DNA of 64,000 nt from a virus, in IMG/VR virus record IMGVR_UViG_3300042560_001826, positions 41,122 to 105,121 of that record. One strand, 5' to 3'. This document shows positions 35,878 to 44,465 of the stretch, piece by piece. Position 1 is the stretch's first letter, and every line of letters starts with the position of its first letter. Below the pieces are notes generated by a model that saw only the letters and a list, made by a program, of their open reading frames with translations, made no database searches and was not told where the DNA came from. A program made the position numbers and the translations under genes.

Positions 35878-35954
35878 AATTACACAGGCAGAAAAATATC
35901 TAAATGCTGTAAAGAAGTGAGTTCCTAGGGCAAAAACTTCGTTCCTGTGTAATT
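35878..35954 (+). ncRNA. Structured element between tRNA-Arg and the multibranch RNA
   Basis: AATTACACAGG (35878-35888) pairs with CCTGTGTAATT (35944-35954) over 11 bp, enclosing a GAAGT/ACTTC hairpin (35914-35940). No open frame here. It may be the 5' domain of the RNA that follows or a processing signal for the tRNA. Confidence 0.5.
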
Positions 35955-35960
35955 AAAAAT

Positions 35961-36122
35961 GTTAGAGATGAGCTAAGGCATACCTTTCAGCTTAAGAAAG
36001 TTGTGCATAATTTATGTTGTGGTTAGCCCCTTCTACCACAAAACGGGTATGGTCATAAATTATGTTAATCGCAGTCCATTGTTTGCGAAAACGACTTTTG
36101 CTCATCTCTAACTTATTTTTTT
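35961..36122 (+). ncRNA. Candidate multibranch structured RNA
   Basis: A 13-bp closing stem GTTAGAGATGAGC (35961-35973) with GCTCATCTCTAAC (36100-36112) is followed directly by a T-run, as at the end of a terminated transcript. Inside: an 11-bp stem CATAATTTATG/CATAAATTATG (36006-36016 with 36054-36064) stacked on TTGTGGT/ACCACAA (36017-36023 with 36035-36041); loop CCCC (36027-36030) can pair with bulge GGG (36045-36047); and a GNRA hairpin GTTT-GCGA-AAAC (36081-36092). No known RNA class recognised. Position beside a phage tRNA recalls GOLLD and ROOL RNAs, which are much larger. Confidence 0.6.
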
Positions 36123-36141
36123 ATATACGATTGGAGGAATC

Positions 36142-36297
36142 GTGGAATACAATGAATATGAAGAATCACATTGTGAACAATGTTCAGAATTGAATCCGCC
36201 TATGGTGGTATTTGGCAATTTAATTCATTATAATTGCCGAGACTGTGGATGGTGGTGGAAAGAAAAGAAAAAGAAAGAAGGTAGACAAAATGCTTGA
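36142..36297 (+). CDS. Small zinc-ribbon protein
   Basis: 51 residues, GTG start behind TTGGAGGAATC. CEQC and CRDC pairs separated by about 24 residues, then GWWWKEKKKK. A rubredoxin-type knuckle pair; function unknown. Confidence 0.65.
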   Translation: MEYNEYEESHCEQCSELNPPMVVFGNLIHYNCRDCGWWWKEKKKKEGRQNA

Positions 36298-36373
36298 ATC
36301 TTTTCTTGGGTTGACAATACTAGTAATTGTTTCATTGCTAGTATCTACAACAATAAAAAGGAAAATGAAATGA
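36290..36373 (+). CDS. Very small membrane peptide
   Basis: 27 residues overlapping the genes on both sides (ATG 36290). One hydrophobic helix (FLGLTILVIVSLLVSTTI) and a basic end. Coding is plausible from the overlap pattern but not proven. Confidence 0.45.
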   Translation: MLESFLGLTILVIVSLLVSTTIKRKMK

Positions 36374-36534
36374 CTGATAAATACAAAGATGCTATTGAGA
36401 AGATTGTTGATACTATAACAATTCCAGGAGAACAGATTACAGATGGTGAATGTATAGATGCTATTTGGTTTGTATTAGAAACACTTGGATACGATTTATC
36501 AGAAATACAACAACAAAAAGGAGAGAGGAAATAA
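36370..36534 (+). CDS. Small hypothetical protein
   Basis: 54 residues in an ATGA overlap with the preceding peptide. Acidic, helical, with a Gln-rich end. Function unknown. Confidence 0.58.
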   Translation: MTDKYKDAIEKIVDTITIPGEQITDGECIDAIWFVLETLGYDLSEIQQQKGERK

Positions 36535-36535
36535 C

Positions 36536-37015
36536 ATGCCATTGTCATGGAATATTGGTAATATTGAAATGTATAAAGATGATACAGACAAAGCTTATAT
36601 TGAAAGAGAAGAGTTTGGTCAAAAAGTATATGATTTAGTTCCAATGACTAAAGCATTTATTTTTTGGAGTGGTGCTACTGGTTATGGGAGCATTACTAAA
36701 TCAAATGCAGCAGAGTATTATGCCCGGTCTAAAGTTGTAGAAAAGATTTGCAATATCTCTTTTATGCAAGGTTGGGGAAAAGATGAGAATGGCGAGTCCT
36801 ATGTAAAAGATATTTACATTGAAATGCAAAATGTAAAAGATCACATTGGATTGGCAACAAATCACAATACATTTAGCACAACTCAATGGCTTGATATTTT
36901 CATGAGGAATAACAAGTCTGTTGCTCCTGATAGAAAAGTAGTAAAGGCAATGGTAACACTTTATAAGCATGAATATGAGCAATGGGAGAAGCAAAATGAA
37001 CAAGTCCTTGTCTGA
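36536..37015 (+). CDS. Hypothetical protein
   Basis: 159 residues from ATG 36536 with GGAGAGAGG upstream. MPLSWNIGNIEMYKD, a central FIFWSGATGYGSITKSNAAE and a helical tail resemble uncharacterised phage proteins. No catalytic motif. Confidence 0.73.
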   Translation: MPLSWNIGNIEMYKDDTDKAYIEREEFGQKVYDLVPMTKAFIFWSGATGYGSITKSNAAEYYARSKVVEKICNISFMQGWGKDENGESYVKDIYIEMQNVKDHIGLATNHNTFSTTQWLDIFMRNNKSVAPDRKVVKAMVTLYKHEYEQWEKQNEQVLV

Positions 37016-37418
37016 ACTAGAAACTGATTTTGAGGTATATCAATACATCAAAAATTATCTTCTATTTCAAGGTGTAAAATCAGAAATTGCAGCTGGTTTT
37101 GGAGAGGATTGCCAAATAGATCAAGGCTGCGCTTACAGAGGTGATGATAATAAAAAATGCGCAGTTGGTTCTATTATCGCTGATGAATTTTATGATCATT
37201 CATTAGAGGGAAAAGCTTGTCATCACAAAGAAGTATTGGATGCAGTTGAAAAATCTGTACCAAGATGGATTATTAATTCATCTATGTTACAAGAAATGCA
37301 AATTATTCATGATGAAAAAGAGCCCGATGAATGGTATTTGATGTTGGAAGATATGATTAGATATTTTCCAAACAGAACTATGTTTGTACAATATCCAGAA
37401 GAAACGGAGATAGAGTAA
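36996..37418 (+). CDS. Hypothetical protein
   Basis: 140 residues, GGGAGAAG site, overlapping the previous gene by 20 bases. EDCQIDQGCAYRGDDNKKCAVGS has a cysteine pattern and an acidic helical end. The DNKKCAVGSIIADE segment resembles uncharacterised phage proteins with a C-A-V-G box. Confidence 0.72.
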   Translation: MNKSLSELETDFEVYQYIKNYLLFQGVKSEIAAGFGEDCQIDQGCAYRGDDNKKCAVGSIIADEFYDHSLEGKACHHKEVLDAVEKSVPRWIINSSMLQEMQIIHDEKEPDEWYLMLEDMIRYFPNRTMFVQYPEETEIE

Positions 37419-37753
37419 TGGAAACAAAAGAATTGCAATTTCGCAATTTTCAAAATACAGCCTCAAAGGATTCAGGTTGTATTCCGCTACATAGTTGGGA
37501 AAAAGTATATGATTTTCAACAAACAGATATTGGTCTTTCGTATTCTGATACTAAAACGGCAACCATCAATGTTTGGGGATGTCATGGATATTATACTCAA
37601 TCAAATAAAACATATGATGGCATGTATGCATATGCTGAAGTTACATGTGAAAAAACTAAAAAGGTTTGGCACAAATCTTTCTTTGGAGAATCATCTGAAG
37701 ACGATGGTTTGCGTTGGGCTACAGATAAGGCCGGTGAAATAGTTTATGGATGA
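37418..37753 (+). CDS. Hypothetical protein
   Basis: 111 residues, TAATG overlap, GGAG upstream. Beta-rich with many Trp and Tyr (VWGCHGYYTQSNKTYDG). No family recognised. Confidence 0.7.
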   Translation: METKELQFRNFQNTASKDSGCIPLHSWEKVYDFQQTDIGLSYSDTKTATINVWGCHGYYTQSNKTYDGMYAYAEVTCEKTKKVWHKSFFGESSEDDGLRWATDKAGEIVYG

Positions 37754-38309
37754 AGCACTTCTTAGAGAAATGAAACAGAAAGCTCTTTATAGAGCGTGTA
37801 TGTTCTTTGTTTCAGACTTTGATGAAAAGTTTACTGCTGATCAAATTATTGAAGCAATTTGGAATGAATCAAGCTCTGTAACTCTTTGGGAAGCAGTTGA
37901 GCATATGCATTCAGAAGAGATTGTTGAAATGATTGATGGTCTTGCTAATGATTTTGTTCAGTTTGCCTTGGAATATATCAAAAAAATGAGTCCAGGAGAG
38001 GTTGTCCATAAAGTGGAAAATGAAAATAAAAAAATAGAACAGCATTCAGGATCTTCTAAGGGAAATGTTGACGAATCATATCACGCTTCTCGTTACTCAA
38101 AAGCTGTAACAGACTTTACAAGATCTGCTGTGGAATTAGTTAATGTATGGGAGAGCATACCGTCACACTTAGAGCCAAAAATAACTCATAATCAGACTTA
38201 CCCTTTTGGCATGTCATTTGATGAAATGGTTTATGAGATTGTATGCTGGAATTCAGATGTACAAGAAACAATAGAAAAATGGAGGAAAGATAATGGCAGA
38301 GAGACATGA
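37746..38309 (+). CDS. Hypothetical helical protein
   Basis: 187 residues overlapping both neighbours. Acidic helical N-terminal half, a polar linker near 95-120, then another helical part. No domain recognised. Confidence 0.72.
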   Translation: MDEALLREMKQKALYRACMFFVSDFDEKFTADQIIEAIWNESSSVTLWEAVEHMHSEEIVEMIDGLANDFVQFALEYIKKMSPGEVVHKVENENKKIEQHSGSSKGNVDESYHASRYSKAVTDFTRSAVELVNVWESIPSHLEPKITHNQTYPFGMSFDEMVYEIVCWNSDVQETIEKWRKDNGRET

Positions 38310-38592
38310 GTTAATTGATAGAAAAGAATATTATTATGTCATCAAGGCATTTAGAGATAATGATGACCCGAATAAGATTCACTATCTATTTGATCACGAT
38401 ACCTGTTTGGCTAGATTTCCAGAAGGCATTATCTGGAACAATAAGACAGGGATATGGGAAAATATGGATGGGGAAGATACCTTTGATAATGCTGTTTGTG
38501 ATGATGTTTGGGAAAAGTTAAACATGCTAGAAACAGCACAGAAATATATTCATGAAATCCAAGAAGCGATGGAAAAACTGGAGGATAAGTAA
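38293..38592 (+). CDS. Hypothetical protein
   Basis: 99 residues, GGAGGAAA site. ITYFLFDH-like strands followed by an acidic coiled end (EIQEAMEKLEDK). Function unknown. Confidence 0.7.
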   Translation: MAERHELIDRKEYYYVIKAFRDNDDPNKIHYLFDHDTCLARFPEGIIWNNKTGIWENMDGEDTFDNAVCDDVWEKLNMLETAQKYIHEIQEAMEKLEDK

Positions 38593-38927
38593 TGCCATTA
38601 AAGCAACCAAAGAAAGCTGAGCAAAAGAAAGATTCTAAGAGTGAATTTGATTTGATGATTCAGTCAACAATTAACTCTAACTATCCTATCCTAATTCCGG
38701 TCAAAGATGAGAGTGTAATTCTCATCAAAGATCCGATTAGCAAGATGCTCAAGAAATTCAAAGTAGATTCGCAAGAGTTTATTGAATATCTTGGCGGTCT
38801 TATTGATCATGGTTTGTTAGTCAAATTAGATAAGGATTTTGACTGGGTGCAGCAATTCTCAAATAGTTATAAATCTAAATGGGATGAATACAAAAAGCAA
38901 CTAGTAACAACAGATGGAGATAAGTAA
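38592..38927 (+). CDS. Hypothetical basic protein
   Basis: 111 residues, TAATG overlap and GGAGGATAAG upstream. Lys-rich first 20 residues, then strands (PILIPVKDESVILIKDPISK) and a helix. No recognised family. Confidence 0.7.
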   Translation: MPLKQPKKAEQKKDSKSEFDLMIQSTINSNYPILIPVKDESVILIKDPISKMLKKFKVDSQEFIEYLGGLIDHGLLVKLDKDFDWVQQFSNSYKSKWDEYKKQLVTTDGDK

Positions 38928-38928
38928 T

Positions 38929-39684
38929 ATGGAAACACTACAAAAGCCAACAATCAAGCAATTGCTTGATGCAATTAAATTAGTTCAAGACAATCCTGAT
39001 AATTTTAATTATCGTGAAGATCTGCGTGATTTGTTTGACCTAAATACAGCCGCTATTGATTCAAATTGGCAAAATGGCTCTCATGATAAAGAAGCATTTG
39101 AAAAATTAATTCAAGCCATTGAATTCAATGGGGCATTACATTTCAATATGTCAGTGTTTATGGGTTCGTTACCAGATCATTGGTGGGATAGTTATAATTC
39201 AGCACATCAGGTTGTACCCTTTTATAACAACAAAGAATCTGATGACAAAAAATATCTGGATTCTACAACATCAACATTTAATTGTGATACTGTTGGTTGT
39301 GTTGCTGGCTTTGCTACTGCTGTAGCAATGAATTGGACTTCAGAAGATTGGTTGAAGAATTTTTCACATTTTGAAAAGAATGAAACATTTGCAAATATCG
39401 CTTGTAATTTTCTAAATATTCCGCTGCCTCTTGCAGAAAGAATATTCTATGGAGAAAATGGTAGCATTTGGGCATTTGTACGGAGAGGCTCCGAATCCTT
39501 TTCTGATATTGAATTTATAAATGAAGAAGACCAAGATGAATATGACTGGGATGAATTAGAAGTTAATCTCAATTCTATCGGGCATAAACACGCAGTAGAG
39601 GTTCTCCGAATGATTAATATTGGAGAAATTCAATTTGAAACCAAATACGGATATCAACCATATTTTACTAAAGGAGAAAAATAA
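38929..39684 (+). CDS. Accessory protein, paralog of the 42240 gene
   Basis: 251 residues from ATG 38929. LHFNMSVFMGSLPDHWWDS, then TSTFNCDTVGCVAGFATAVA and FLNIPLPLAERIFYGENGSI align with the protein at 42240-43247 (HFRMSVFFAN, TSEFNCNSVACIAGFAIAEA, YLNIPLSVAESIFYANEHTV). The shared C-x3-4-C and helical module define a small family of unknown function. The two genes are about 3 kb apart in the same operon. Confidence 0.75.
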   Translation: METLQKPTIKQLLDAIKLVQDNPDNFNYREDLRDLFDLNTAAIDSNWQNGSHDKEAFEKLIQAIEFNGALHFNMSVFMGSLPDHWWDSYNSAHQVVPFYNNKESDDKKYLDSTTSTFNCDTVGCVAGFATAVAMNWTSEDWLKNFSHFEKNETFANIACNFLNIPLPLAERIFYGENGSIWAFVRRGSESFSDIEFINEEDQDEYDWDELEVNLNSIGHKHAVEVLRMINIGEIQFETKYGYQPYFTKGEK

Positions 39685-39929
39685 TGAATACGACAGCTGA
39701 TTTCATTGGCGCAAAAATCGTCAAAGTCAGGTTAATGACTAAAGCAGAAGCTGAGTTAGAGGGTTGGGATATTGATCATGATACCCCACCAGTAATTGTT
39801 CTAGATACAGGTGCAATTATTTATCCATCTTCTGATCCAGAAGGTAATGGACCGGGAATGCTTTTTGCTAATAATAAGGCCGGCGAACAATTCTATCTAT
39901 ATCCAAGTAAAAACAACAAGGAGAAGTAA
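39684..39929 (+). CDS. Small hypothetical protein
   Basis: 81 residues, AAGGAG site, TAATG overlap. Acidic and beta-rich (PPVIVLDTGAIIYPSSDPEG). The sequence RLMTKAEAELEGW occurs in uncharacterised phage proteins. Function unknown. Confidence 0.7.
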   Translation: MNTTADFIGAKIVKVRLMTKAEAELEGWDIDHDTPPVIVLDTGAIIYPSSDPEGNGPGMLFANNKAGEQFYLYPSKNNKEK

Positions 39930-39930
39930 A

Positions 39931-40689
39931 ATGATTAAGACAGCCATTACGATTGGCACAGAATCAGCCAAGATTACAGATAGAGATGTATTTGAGTATG
40001 TGCGAGAAAAAATGCTTGCGCAAAACCAAAAATCAGTCAATACATATATTGATGATGAAACAGGTGAGACAATTGATGGTGATGACTGTCAATACTTTTC
40101 ATACAATATGGAGAATGAAATTAGTCTTAGATGCGCTCTTGGCTTTGTAATGAATCAAAATATTTTTGAAAAACTTGGTCAAGAAGATACTGATGCCACT
40201 GATGAACAAACAATTAGCGTCATTGCTCTATCAAATAAAAATTGGGAGATTACATCTGAGTCTTGGCAAATGCTTGCGCTTTTGCAAAGAATTCACGACA
40301 TGACAAATCTTTCGCATTGGAGGAGAGTGATGGACAGAATGTCTTATCTATTTGATTCCAATGGTAAATTTAAATATGACAATATTGACACTGAGAAGCA
40401 CCCAATTAGTTTTGATTCAGATAATGAAGTAAGTATTGATTTTGAAGATCTTGGAATTAAACTCAATATTACAGTTCCTAAAATGAGTGCTGCTCGAGAA
40501 ATTGCAAACCTCTTAGAAAGTAATATTGATGAGGAGCAATTTGTAAAAAATCTCAACAAGGATGTTGTCAATATTCTTAATGTTGAGACAAAAGAACAGC
40601 AAGCTATCGGGTCTGGAATTTTCTTGGACTTGGTTGATATTGTCAATAAAGATATCCGCAAATCAAATGATCAGAAAGTGAAGGCATAA
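39931..40689 (+). CDS. Hypothetical protein
   Basis: 252 residues from ATG 39931 behind AAGGAGAAG. Acidic, helical C-terminal half. A first domain (residues 10-110) contains several short strands. No recognised motif. Confidence 0.72.
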   Translation: MIKTAITIGTESAKITDRDVFEYVREKMLAQNQKSVNTYIDDETGETIDGDDCQYFSYNMENEISLRCALGFVMNQNIFEKLGQEDTDATDEQTISVIALSNKNWEITSESWQMLALLQRIHDMTNLSHWRRVMDRMSYLFDSNGKFKYDNIDTEKHPISFDSDNEVSIDFEDLGIKLNITVPKMSAAREIANLLESNIDEEQFVKNLNKDVVNILNVETKEQQAIGSGIFLDLVDIVNKDIRKSNDQKVKA

Positions 40690-40793
40690 TGGCAGTATCA
40701 ATTGCTGAAACCATTAGCAAGAAATACCTTGCTATTTCAGTTGTAATATTCGTATTCTATCTAGCATTGAGGAAGTATGGAAGAAAAGACTAA
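40689..40793 (+). CDS. Small single-pass membrane peptide
   Basis: 34 residues in a TAATG overlap. One helix (YLAISVVIFVFYLALRKYGR) with a basic cytoplasmic end. Similar in design to the peptide at 49715-49816. Function unknown. Confidence 0.55.
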   Translation: MAVSIAETISKKYLAISVVIFVFYLALRKYGRKD

Positions 40794-40932
40794 ATTGACT
40801 TGGATAAATATCGGCGGAGTAAAAGCATTACATAACAAAGAAACTGACGAAATTTATGTCAAGAAATGTGTAGAATGTAGCAAACTATTGACTGCTGATG
40901 AAGCATCATATGGACACGATTGTGAGGTATGA
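40777..40932 (+). CDS. Small zinc-finger-like protein
   Basis: 51 residues, TTGAGGAAGT upstream. KKCVECSKLLTADEASYGHD then C gives a C2HC zinc site. Function unknown. Confidence 0.6.
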   Translation: MEEKTKLTWINIGGVKALHNKETDEIYVKKCVECSKLLTADEASYGHDCEV

Positions 40933-40933
40933 A

Positions 40934-41101
40934 ATGAATAATTTAAATGGTGAGGAGTTCAATCAATTCATCCTATCTAAACTTGAAGAAATGAGAGATT
41001 TAGACAAGGAAAATCACAAGACTACTTTGAGAGCATTTGAGCATCTACTTGATGTTGTTAAAATGCTTGATAAGAGAATTGCAAAACTAGAAGGGAATTA
41101 G
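40934..41101 (+). CDS. Small coiled-coil protein
   Basis: 55 residues from ATG 40934 with GAGGTATG upstream. Heptad-like leucines through the second half (LLDVVKMLDKRIAKLEG). Function unknown. Confidence 0.6.
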   Translation: MNNLNGEEFNQFILSKLEEMRDLDKENHKTTLRAFEHLLDVVKMLDKRIAKLEGN

Positions 41102-41103
41102 CT

Positions 41104-41574
41104 GTGAAAAGAATCAAGATAATGTCGCCAGAACAAGAAGAAATTGTATTCCCAAAAAATGTACCTTCTGGGTATGAATGGGATCATGGTTTGCTTGAAG
41201 CTGGTAAAACAAATCCTGAGTTTTATTGTGAAGGATATGGGCATACAGAAGTAGCAATGATTAAAGACCTGTTGAATGGTAATGAAATTCATTTCTACTG
41301 TGACGGTGAAATGAGGATTAATTATCTTGATACAAATGCTAGGGATTGCAGCAGGTTATCAGATATTGGAATTGAGAATGATTCCGATCTGCAAAGAGTA
41401 CAGCTTAACCAAGATTATGACTTTGTAAATAATCCTTGGTTTGATTGCTATTTGACTAAACCGGGAGATAGTGAATCAGAATGGCTAGATATCGTTCATT
41501 TTGACATCATTAGAGAAGGGATACCGGCAGCAGTATTTGTACTTGAAGAGCTCAGAAATAAAAGCAAGGACTAA
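41104..41574 (+). CDS. Hypothetical protein
   Basis: 156 residues, GTG start behind AAGGGAATTA. Acidic; motifs FYCEGYGHTEVAM and WFDCYLTKPGDSESEWLD are of unknown significance. Confidence 0.68.
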   Translation: MKRIKIMSPEQEEIVFPKNVPSGYEWDHGLLEAGKTNPEFYCEGYGHTEVAMIKDLLNGNEIHFYCDGEMRINYLDTNARDCSRLSDIGIENDSDLQRVQLNQDYDFVNNPWFDCYLTKPGDSESEWLDIVHFDIIREGIPAAVFVLEELRNKSKD

Positions 41575-41575
41575 A

Positions 41576-41758
41576 ATGAATATTCCAAATAAAATAGCAA
41601 AGATTGATGCTGAACTAAAAAAGACAAGAAAGCTAAAAGAACTAGCAGAAGCTGAAGGTAATAGAAATATTCCTTACTGGGTCGGATATGAAGAAGGCTT
41701 AATGTATGCAAGACAAGTGTTTATAACTTTAATAAATAGAAAGGGAATGAAATCGTGA
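41576..41758 (+). CDS. Small hypothetical protein
   Basis: 60 residues, AAGGACT upstream. Basic helical start, then YWVGYEEGLMYARQVF, a pattern common in small phage proteins. Function unknown. Confidence 0.62.
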   Translation: MNIPNKIAKIDAELKKTRKLKELAEAEGNRNIPYWVGYEEGLMYARQVFITLINRKGMKS

Positions 41759-42042
41759 TTACACTTTTATCTGCTGAAGAATGGATTGAAAAATACCGAC
41801 CAGAAATGGCAAATGGTGCAATTAAAATGTACGAAACTTTTGGCGAAGACTTTAATTTCATAAAAACAGTTGAACCGAGAAGAGTATGGACTTTAATTGT
41901 TGAAGAGAATGATGCGTTTATTGAAAGCGGTTATAGGTGGGTAAATAGGCTTTCATATTTTATTACGGAAGTGCCTTGGGAAGAAGGTCGATATTGGGAT
42001 AATGCAATTATTGTAAATTGGGGGTCGTTTGAAGATGACTGA
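41755..42042 (+). CDS. Hypothetical protein
   Basis: 95 residues, GTG start in a GTGA overlap. ITLLSAEEWIEKYRPEMANG and several Trp residues; mixed alpha/beta. No family recognised. Confidence 0.66.
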   Translation: MITLLSAEEWIEKYRPEMANGAIKMYETFGEDFNFIKTVEPRRVWTLIVEENDAFIESGYRWVNRLSYFITEVPWEEGRYWDNAIIVNWGSFEDD

Positions 42043-42247
42043 TTGGAACACACAAGAAAATCAAAACTGGCTAAATTCAATTAGGAATAATATGGATTTA
42101 GAAGAAAAGGGATATCATCTATTGGCTCAACTAGAACAGTTGGAAACAGATGGTGTAGAGCTTCCATTTGGAAGTTACGAAGTAGCAAAACAACATCTCA
42201 AGCAATTAATATCACTAATCACACAGAAAGAAGAACAAAATGACTAA
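42035..42247 (+). CDS. Small hypothetical helical protein
   Basis: 70 residues from ATG 42035; overlaps both neighbours by 8 bases. Glu/Gln-rich helices. Function unknown. Confidence 0.65.
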   Translation: MTDWNTQENQNWLNSIRNNMDLEEKGYHLLAQLEQLETDGVELPFGSYEVAKQHLKQLISLITQKEEQND

Positions 42248-43247
42248 CTATACAAAACCGTCTTTTGACGAACTAGTGTTCGCATTTGATGAAATTGCAA
42301 AATATCGTGATGAGCAAATACTTGCAGATAATAATGATCTTGTGCGTTTGCCAAGCTGTTACATTATCTCTGGCTTTGATGTTAATAATGAATATGTAAT
42401 CAAAGAAAAGAAGCGCAATATTGAGCAAGATCTGCCAGAGGATATCCACGAGCATTTTGCTACGGTAAATAACAATGTTCTTGCTCTCAAAGATGTGAAG
42501 GCAAAAGATTATAATAAGGCTAACTTTGATAGTGTTATTTCATCTCTAGAAAGAGACGGGAAAGAGCATTTCAGAATGTCCGTATTTTTCGCTAACATCA
42601 CTAGAAAAAGTTATGAACATGATTCTTTTGAACTTACTCCTGTAAGTGGAGAAAACGATTTTAGCGCTATATTTAACAATGCAACATCAGAATTCAATTG
42701 CAATTCTGTTGCCTGTATTGCTGGTTTTGCTATTGCTGAAGCATCAGACTGGAGAATTAAAAGTCTGTACAAAAATATTGATCTTGCAGAAAACTATGTG
42801 GTTTTGAATCTTGCTGCAAATTATCTAAATATTCCACTATCTGTTGCTGAAAGCATATTCTATGCTAATGAGCATACAGTTTGGTCTTGGCTTAAAGCTC
42901 AACAATACTATGACTTTAGACATGGGGAATTAACTAAGCAATCAGAACAGGTTGATAGTCGCCTTAATAAGTTTAAAGATATTGAGAGCTATCTTGATAA
43001 GTTTGGAGATGTTGATTTTGATCAAGATTACTTCTACTCTTGTGAAGAATATGGTTATGAACAAGATACTTTCTGGGAAAATTGTGGCATTGATATGGTT
43101 ACGATTACTTGGAAAGAAGCAGTAGCACTTATGACTCTCATTAGAGATGAGATTATTGTGCTAGATAGAAAGTTTCCTGGTAAGCTTTTGGGTTCAGTTC
43201 CATCTTGGAATTCAGAAAAAATTAGCGAATTACAGGCTAGTAAATAA
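42240..43247 (+). CDS. Accessory protein, paralog of the 38929 gene
   Basis: 335 residues. The core (residues ~100-220) is shared with the protein at 38929-39684: HFRMSVFF, EFNCNSVACIAGFAIAEASD, NYLNIPLSVAESIF. An extra N-terminal ~90 residues and a C-terminal acidic helical part make it longer. Last gene of the operon; a palindrome-containing promoter follows. Confidence 0.75.
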   Translation: MTNYTKPSFDELVFAFDEIAKYRDEQILADNNDLVRLPSCYIISGFDVNNEYVIKEKKRNIEQDLPEDIHEHFATVNNNVLALKDVKAKDYNKANFDSVISSLERDGKEHFRMSVFFANITRKSYEHDSFELTPVSGENDFSAIFNNATSEFNCNSVACIAGFAIAEASDWRIKSLYKNIDLAENYVVLNLAANYLNIPLSVAESIFYANEHTVWSWLKAQQYYDFRHGELTKQSEQVDSRLNKFKDIESYLDKFGDVDFDQDYFYSCEEYGYEQDTFWENCGIDMVTITWKEAVALMTLIRDEIIVLDRKFPGKLLGSVPSWNSEKISELQASK

Positions 43248-43248
43248 T

Positions 43249-43270
43249 CCTAATATTAGGGTAGTATAAT
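43249..43270 (+). promoter_or_regulatory. Promoter with 12-bp palindrome
   Basis: CCTAATATTAGG (43249-43260, perfect palindrome) lies directly before TATAAT (43265-43270), so it overlaps the spacer and -35 region of a promoter for the 43315 gene. Suggests repressor or activator control. Confidence 0.6.
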
Positions 43271-43314
43271 CATAGGGAATAATATCAATAAACGAACACA
43301 TGTTTGGAGGAAAA

Positions 43315-43521
43315 ATGATTGACGAAACACACTGGGAAAATGCTCCGGCTAGGGTACAAGATCACTTCATTGAATCAGCTTTCAATGAATTAGTGGAGAG
43401 AGGATTTATCCCACTAATGGATGAACCAATGGAGGAAACGCCGGGTTTTGATAATGCCTACGAAATGGCAATTGAGAAATTCAACGAAAAGTATCCAAAC
43501 GGGTTCTTTGAGAATGAGTAA
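43315..43521 (+). CDS. Small acidic protein with its own promoter
   Basis: 68 residues from ATG 43315 with TTGGAGGAAAA. Acidic (PLMDEPMEETPGFD). The frame continues after its stop for 28 codons, encoding RTRLFKCQCGREL, a zinc-knuckle-like stretch without a start codon, perhaps a remnant. Function unknown. Confidence 0.68.
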   Translation: MIDETHWENAPARVQDHFIESAFNELVERGFIPLMDEPMEETPGFDNAYEMAIEKFNEKYPNGFFENE

Positions 43522-44465
43522 CCAAAGTGGCCAGAAAACGCACTACGGAAGCGTACAAGGCTTTTTAAGTGCCAATGTGGTCGGGAATTGATTAATATCT
43601 ATTTATAAGAACTGGAGAGAGATAAAGAATAAAAGCGGGTCTTAATTATCTTTCAGTATAGAGATAGAGAATCTATAGAGAGACTAGAGAATGAATAAGG
43701 CTGCGTCTACCTGAAATAAGTAGGATATGTCCCTTAGAAAATGTTGTGTTACGTCCCACAGTAAAGAGGCGAAAAGCGCGCAAATATTACGGTATTTTTA
43801 TTAAATACTATGGTGTTTTATAAAATATAGGGCAAAAAGCCCTTAAAATGCATGAAAAAGCTTCACTTTTGCACAAGCTGGTATAAATATGTATGTATCT
43901 ATCTCTCTATAGGTATAAAGAGACATTTAAACCCCGCCATAAAGGTATCCAGGAGATAAAAGAATGGGTAATAGATAAATTCATTATAAATTAGTTCACT
44001 AATGAACTTATAGAACTTATCATTAAACTTCTCATAGAACTGATCATTGAATTCAGGCGGGAATAAGCCTACTGATTACAGCACTGTAATTTGTAAGGAG
44101 CTAGACTAACCTTTGCCCCGGCAAAAAGAGACGGTAATGGATCCGTCATAAAGGTATTACTTTTTGTAAATCATTACATAATAAAAAAGGTGATTTTTTT
44201 TATGTACTCTAAGTAATATTACGATGGTAATGTTACCAACCGTAATATTACACCTGGCAGATCACCTGACTTCGTTAGGGAATGGATCGACAAAAGGCTA
44301 AAACAAATCCTGGGCGATAAGATCGTCAAATATATCTTTTTTATATTTCTTTCAGGTAAGGTTGGTTTTTTTTAGATCAGCCGATAGCGTGAGTGTATCG
44401 GTTGCGAAACTGATGAAATAAATAAAAAAATAAAAAAATCAACAAAAAAGGAAAAAGGTAAAACA
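43522..44465 (+). other. Long intergenic region opening the 44-50 kb section
   Basis: 944 bases without a convincing gene. Contents: a small AGGGC/GCCCT hairpin near 43830; two GAGAC-N13/14-CATAAAGG elements (about 43918-43947 and 44127-44156), like the pair at 20.4 kb; an imperfect 24-base tandem repeat near 44012-44059 (ATAGAACTtATCATT / ATAGAACTgATCATT); palindromes GTAATATTAC (44213), GTAATGTTAC (44227) and GTAATATTAC (44242) at 14-15 base spacing; and a leader hairpin CCGATA/TATCGG shortly before the next gene. Could hold an origin or control region. Confidence 0.6.
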
